8,822 nt of DNA from Leyella stercorea. GTDB taxonomy: Bacteria; Bacteroidota; Bacteroidia; Bacteroidales; Bacteroidaceae. Positions 5,996-8,822 of this stretch are shown here, one piece after another. Under the pieces are notes generated by a model. That model made no database searches and was not told where the DNA came from. It worked only from the letters and a program-made list of their open reading frames with translations. The translations under genes were made by a program, and so were the position numbers. Location of the stretch: positions 1 through 8,822 of the forward strand of contig NZ_JAHQUY010000090.1 in NCBI RefSeq assembly GCF_019052365.1, in the 5' to 3' direction. Positions within the stretch are counted from its first letter, which is position 1; each line of letters begins with the position of its first letter.

Positions 5996-7066
5996 CTACT
6001 TGAGCGGCATGTCTACGTCCTCGAACTCGCCCCATCCGTCTACGTTTACGTCGAAGCCCGATCCGCCGTGCTTGCCGTCCTCGTCAGAGATCTCGATGCC
6101 CTTCACTACGATTACGCCGCCTTGCGGTTGCTTTGCAATCTGGTCGCTCACGTCGAAGTAGAAGTTCTTTATGATGCCGTTCTTCAGTCGCACCTCGAGG
6201 TTGAGCGCGTGGCTGCGCGGTGCTCGTGTAGAAGTGTAGTAGCCGTTAGGATAGTCGGGCACTCCGAACGATGTAACTATAGCCTGTGCTCCCCATTGCT
6301 GCAGCGTGCAGTCGTAAAGCAGCGTTGCTGCCTCGGCTGATGTTCTGCCGCTGTTGAGGTATACGGCTGACGCCATTCCGGAGAGTGCTCCGCGCACCAG
6401 TCCTACGTATTGCAGACCCTTGCTGAACTCGTAGCGAACGAGATACTTGAACACGAGCGGGTGCATCGTGACTGGCATCACCGTCTCCTCCACCGTGCGC
6501 TCCGATGTGTACTCCTCGTTGAAGTTGCCGTAGAGCATGTCGGGCATTGCCACCGTAGGCTCCTTGGCGTCGGTCTGTTTCTGGAACGGATTGCCGAGGA
6601 ACGAAGCTCGTGTGCGTGTTCGGGTTGTAGCCTTTGCTGCTGCGTACGAGTACATGTCGTCGAACACGATATACTCGGTGTCGTTGTTGTAGAACAGCAG
6701 CTGATGCTTGCCCGGTCGGAGACCTACTACGTCGCCCTGAGCTGGCATGTTGATCATGTCGCTCGGTCCGAGAGCCGGGAAGTCGTGCATTCGGAGACCT
6801 GCGGGTATGAGCGGTCTGAGGTCGTCGTATTGCATACCATAGGTGTCGACCCATGCAGAGAAGTTCTTCCAGTCGGTGCTTCCGTCGCTGCGTATCTCCC
6901 ACTCCTGCTGATATGTTGCCTCTACACGGAACTTGTACTTAGGAGAATGAGAGTCGTGGTCGAAACACAAATCCTTGTGCTCGCAAGATGACAATGCTGT
7001 CATGGCAACCAGAGCAAACGCCGTTGCGATTCTCGTAACATTGCGTTTAAATATGACCTTAATCAT
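5996..7066 (-). CDS. DUF5119-type fimbrial lipoprotein (probable anchor or assembly subunit)
   Basis: This 356-residue lipoprotein has a hydrophobic signal (about 13-25) and a lipobox ending LSSC with lipid Cys28. It is followed directly by EHKDLCFDHDSHS, the phrase I recognise as the start of DUF5119 proteins in Bacteroidales fimbrial clusters. The N-terminal half includes PAGLRMHDFPALG (88-100) and PGKHQLLFYNNDTEYIVFDD (118-137). A striking Arg run, TTRTRTRASF (147-156), separates it from the second half. The C-terminus, VNVDGWGEFEDVDMPL, resembles the end of the neighbouring shaft pilin. Its ATG overlaps the previous stop as ATGA, with a perfect GGAGG six bases upstream, so start choice and translational coupling are firm. 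Place in the operon and fold family suggest a membrane-side base or anchor comparable in role to FimB/Mfa2. That role is inferred; DUF5119 has no proven function that I can cite. Confidence 0.88.
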   Translation of the reverse strand: MIKVIFKRNVTRIATAFALVAMTALSSCEHKDLCFDHDSHSPKYKFRVEATYQQEWEIRSDGSTDWKNFSAWVDTYGMQYDDLRPLIPAGLRMHDFPALGPSDMINMPAQGDVVGLRPGKHQLLFYNNDTEYIVFDDMYSYAAAKATTRTRTRASFLGNPFQKQTDAKEPTVAMPDMLYGNFNEEYTSERTVEETVMPVTMHPLVFKYLVRYEFSKGLQYVGLVRGALSGMASAVYLNSGRTSAEAATLLYDCTLQQWGAQAIVTSFGVPDYPNGYYTSTRAPRSHALNLEVRLKNGIIKNFYFDVSDQIAKQPQGGVIVVKGIEISDEDGKHGGSGFDVNVDGWGEFEDVDMPLK

Positions 7067-8322
7067 TTGTCGCCTCCTTTCTTCTTATTGTTGTAGTTTC
7101 CATGTCCCAAGAGCCATACGAGCGACACCTCAGCCTTTGTAGGGCCTATCCAGTGGCGGTTCTTCGTGGCTTTCCACACGTAGTGTCCGTCCAGCGGCTC
7201 GTACTCGTAGTAGCGTCCGCCCATATATCCTGCCACAACACTGAAGTCGATGTTCAGGCGCTTTGCTATCGGCAGCGAGTAGCCGTATTCGGCTCCTACC
7301 GCGTAGCTTGTGCGGTCCAAAAGTGTTCCGCCGGGTATGCCTGCCATGTATCCCTTTCCGCCGAGCTCGAAGTCATAGGTGAACGCCTGTGCGTTGATGC
7401 CGAGGTGGTGTCCCTGCAACGGCTTCACCTTCGATGCCTTGCCGAACCACTTGCGCAGCGAGATGCCTCCGCCGTAGATGCGCCAGTAGTTGTGGTGATG
7501 GTTGTTGTTCCACCATGCGTACATCCAGTCGGCTGCTATCGACCAGCGCTTTCCGAGCGAGAACTCCATGCCTATGTTCGGTACGGCGAGCGCGTCGTAG
7601 AGCATGTTGGTCTTGATGGCGAGGTAGGCGTTGCGGCGCTCAGGCTCAGGTGCGGGCTCCTCTACTTGCGGCTCCTGTATTACGGGCTCTTCCGGAACAA
7701 TCACTTCTGCCTTTTGGTTGTCTACCACGGTTGGCTTCTGCTCGATGTAGACAGATATGAGGCTGGCGTTGCGCACTGCGGGGAAGAACTCGCGCAGCAT
7801 GTAGTTCCATGTGCGTCCGTAGTTGAGGTCCATGAGGCGCTTCTTGCGGCTGTCTACCAATACTCCCTTCGAGTTGTATGTGAACTCATCGGTCTCGCGT
7901 ATCTGGTGCAACACCTCGTCTCTGTACGGCATGTCCGACTTCTCTACGAAGTAAGCCAGCTTCTGCCACATCTCCGAGCACTCGCACTTCGACACTATTG
8001 CGTCGGGCAGCTGCACTCGCTCGCGAACGTAGCGCTCCATGTTGGCGCAGCGTCTTTCGGTGAGGCGCTGGTTGAGAAGAGGTCCACCTTCGGGCGATGC
8101 CGAGCCGCAGAATTTCACACTGGTCAGCTCCAAGGTGCTGTCTTTCTGCACGTCAGTAAGGAACTTGACTATTTCTGCGAGACTTGCTGCGTTATCACCG
8201 AAGTTAGGATTGAGCACGCTTGATGCCACCGGGAATCTTACGCAGACTTCCTTTGTATATGTCTGGGCTGACATATCGTTGCCGCAGAACAGTATTAATA
8301 GTGCAAATACAAGTCGTTTCAT
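7063..8322 (-). CDS. OmpA-like/DUF3575 outer-membrane protein of the pilus operon
   Basis: This 419-residue protein starts at the ATG at 8322. A TTG two codons earlier would abut the SD, whereas the ATG has GGAG six bases upstream. A signal peptide (1-20, ending SAQ) is followed by an OmpA-like region (about 26-105) with VKFCGSASPEGG and NQRLTERRCANMERYV, then a helical stretch to about 195. A Pro/Glu-rich linker (about 205-230) leads to a DUF3575 barrel (231-411): AIKTNMLYDALAVPNIGMEF, a Trp/His patch AWWNNNHHHNYW (269-280), GHHLGI, LNIDFSVVAGYMGGRYYEYEPLDGHYV and GPTKAEVSLVWLLG. The Asp that contacts peptidoglycan in classical OmpA domains is replaced in the ASPEG variant, so wall binding is doubtful. 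DUF3575 genes often open Bacteroidales fimbrial operons, so an outer-membrane accessory role is likely. The exact function is unknown. The last codons contain the RBS of the next gene, with which it overlaps by 4 bases. Confidence 0.9.
   Translation of the reverse strand: MKRLVFALLILFCGNDMSAQTYTKEVCVRFPVASSVLNPNFGDNAASLAEIVKFLTDVQKDSTLELTSVKFCGSASPEGGPLLNQRLTERRCANMERYVRERVQLPDAIVSKCECSEMWQKLAYFVEKSDMPYRDEVLHQIRETDEFTYNSKGVLVDSRKKRLMDLNYGRTWNYMLREFFPAVRNASLISVYIEQKPTVVDNQKAEVIVPEEPVIQEPQVEEPAPEPERRNAYLAIKTNMLYDALAVPNIGMEFSLGKRWSIAADWMYAWWNNNHHHNYWRIYGGGISLRKWFGKASKVKPLQGHHLGINAQAFTYDFELGGKGYMAGIPGGTLLDRTSYAVGAEYGYSLPIAKRLNIDFSVVAGYMGGRYYEYEPLDGHYVWKATKNRHWIGPTKAEVSLVWLLGHGNYNNKKKGGDK
7073..7080 (-). 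promoter_or_regulatory. Strong Shine-Dalgarno of the DUF5119 gene inside the upstream gene
   Basis: AAAGGAGG on the minus strand lies six bases before the ATG at 7066 and encodes part of the Lys-Gly-Gly end of the preceding protein. Full SD sites are uncommon in Bacteroidales, and the three downstream genes here lack one. It fixes the start and supports coupled translation. Confidence 0.85.
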
Positions 8323-8328
8323 AAGCAA

Positions 8329-8337
8329 CTCCTTTTT
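8329..8337 (-). promoter_or_regulatory. Shine-Dalgarno of the first pilus-operon gene
   Basis: AAAAAGGAG lies six bases before the ATG at 8322, the best spacing available. An in-frame TTG at 8328 would leave no spacing, so the ATG is the start. Confidence 0.8.
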
Positions 8338-8560
8338 GTTGTTTAGTTTATATATGTTGGAATGTCTGTCGGTTGGTTTGGAAAGACTACTCCTTTTTAG
8401 TTATTCAGTTTGTAAGGGTTCCCCTCAAGTAGGCGGTTTCGAGAGAATACAATTTCTCCGTCGTGTGCCAGTAACTCCTTTTGGGGTTTGGTTTTTGATT
8501 TTGGGTTTTGTGTGGAAGGCTATCTGTAGCGAAAGCCGCTCCGGTTTCGTTTTTGTATTT

Positions 8561-8683
8561 TCGTCAGTTTGCGTCGTTGATTGCGTCGGTTTGAAATTTA
8601 TCGTTTTCGTCAGTTTGCATCATCTTGGTTTCTCTTTTCGTCTGTTTGCGTCGTCATCTTGTCTGTGTCGTCAGTTTGCTTCA
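8561..8683. repeat. Five degenerate copies of a TCGTCAGTTTGCGTCG-like motif
   Basis: Copies begin near 8561, 8583 (weakest), 8607, 8638 and 8668, all in the same orientation, at spacings of about 22, 24, 31 and 30 bases. On the operon strand the shared core is GCAAACTGACGA. The irregular spacing excludes a CRISPR array. They could be regulator sites, a decayed tandem duplication or part of a dispersed repeat; genome-wide copy number is unknown. Confidence 0.65.
8564..8657 (-). other. Two overlapping tiny leader ORFs with similar peptides
   Basis: An ATG at 8657 opens a 15-residue frame ending at 8610 (MTTQTDEKRNQDDAN). An ATG at 8623 opens a 19-residue frame ending at 8564 (MMQTDENDKFQTDAINDAN). 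They overlap by 14 bases in different frames. Both contain QTDE, end in DAN and are preceded by CAAG. Neither has an SD site. They are products of the repeat array and may be chance frames; a leader-peptide role is possible but unproven. Confidence 0.25.
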
Positions 8684-8772
8684 ATAGCAAATGCTGTTTG
8701 TATCTGTGATAAACCTCTTCTTTTGAAAAGAATTAGTTTTTCAATTGCGAATTTAGAGAATGTTTTTACCTG

Positions 8773-8810
8773 TTGGCGGAATTAATTTAGTGCATACTTA
8801 ATTCTGCCAA
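8773..8810. repeat. 13-bp inverted repeat near the right edge
   Basis: TTGGCGGAATTAA (8773-8785) and TTAATTCTGCCAA (8798-8810) are inverted copies with one mismatch around a 12-base spacer. No T-tract follows on either strand, so it is a poor terminator. It could be a regulator site or one recombinase site of an invertible segment whose partner lies outside the window. Confidence 0.55.
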
Positions 8811-8822
8811 TGGGCTTGTCGT

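Larger units (their letters stand above)
8323..8822. other. Upstream leader region without a convincing gene
   Basis: In these 500 bases I find no protein gene with a normal start and no TTTG/TAnnTTTG promoter on the minus strand. The minus strand is A/C-rich (8461-8520 is about 78% A+C) and likely unstructured, as in long regulatory leaders or Rho-binding tracts. It contains an inverted repeat (8773-8810), a 15-base palindrome TTCTTTTGAAAAGAA (8718-8732), a TTTGCT/AGCAAA hairpin (8675-8691), degenerate repeats (8561-8683) and two further AAAAGGAGT motifs (8389-8398, 8474-8483) with no start codon at normal spacing. The operon promoter is either unusual or to the right of the window. Confidence 0.6.

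Noticed and set aside
7102..8223. A 373-codon plus-strand open frame opposite the DUF3575 gene
   Set aside because: It is the antisense shadow of a well-supported gene, with low-complexity Val/Leu/Arg/Cys composition and no domain.
8397..8519. A 40-codon minus-strand frame ending just before an SD-like motif, with an SD-like motif near an internal CTG
   Set aside because: There is no ATG, GTG or TTG in frame. The peptide (LAHDGEIVFSRNRLLEGNPY segment) looks protein-like, but CTG initiation would be needed and cannot be supported.
8561..8683. Possible CRISPR array
   Set aside because: The repeats are degenerate and only about 16 bases long, with irregular 6-15 base gaps; there are no cas genes.
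8039..8785. A 248-codon plus-strand frame covering the leader and the start of the first operon gene
   Set aside because: It overlaps the DUF3575 gene antisense, is Ser/Phe/Cys-rich and follows the repeat composition. It may mark a dispersed repeat but is not a supported gene.

Overview
The window looks like a Bacteroidales genome, most likely a Prevotella-type or related Prevotellaceae/Bacteroidaceae species. The reasons are fimbrillin-family lipoproteins, DUF3575 and DUF5119 proteins of the type V (Fim/Mfa-like) pilus system, a Bacteroidetes-type promoter (TTTG, 19 bases, TAATTTTG) and A/T-rich leaders without Shine-Dalgarno sites on three of five genes. All five convincing genes lie on the minus strand, so the biological order runs from high to low coordinates.

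Right end (8323-8822): about 500 bases without a convincing gene. It holds a 13-bp inverted repeat, a small palindrome, five degenerate copies of a TCGTCAGTTTGCGTCG-like motif (which create two overlapping tiny ORFs) and a very A/C-rich stretch leading to the first gene. I found no clear promoter, so it is a long leader or the operon starts outside the window.

Pilus operon (8322 down to 2696): (1) an OmpA-like/DUF3575 outer-membrane protein with a strong RBS; (2) a DUF5119 lipoprotein, overlapping the first gene by 4 bases and with its own strong RBS; (3) a 322-residue fimbrillin lipoprotein, probably the main shaft pilin; (4) a 700-residue fimbrillin-type lipoprotein with extra C-terminal domains, probably the tip adhesin. 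A hairpin plus T-tract between genes 3 and 4 looks like an attenuator that would keep tip transcripts below shaft transcripts. A second hairpin plus T-tract follows gene 4. In gene 4 the base composition falls sharply just after the fimbrillin domain (about 58% to 34% GC in 240-base samples), which suggests that the adhesin tail has been swapped.

Receptor unit (2340 down to about 129): a BtuB-like TonB-dependent receptor with its own promoter. Upstream of that promoter are three tandem 22-bp repeats and a separate repeat/hairpin cluster, both candidate regulatory DNA. A very stable hairpin lies 26 bases after its stop codon, inside a cluster of GCGGTAA motifs spaced 22 bp apart.

Inferred working model: the pilus proteins are exported as lipoproteins, trimmed at conserved TR-A sites by an arginine-type protease, and polymerised by strand exchange. 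The DUF5119 protein acts as base or anchor, the DUF3575 protein as outer-membrane accessory, and the large fimbrillin as tip. The receptor is a separate nutrient-uptake unit. No RNA genes, insertion sequences, CRISPR arrays or integrase genes were seen.
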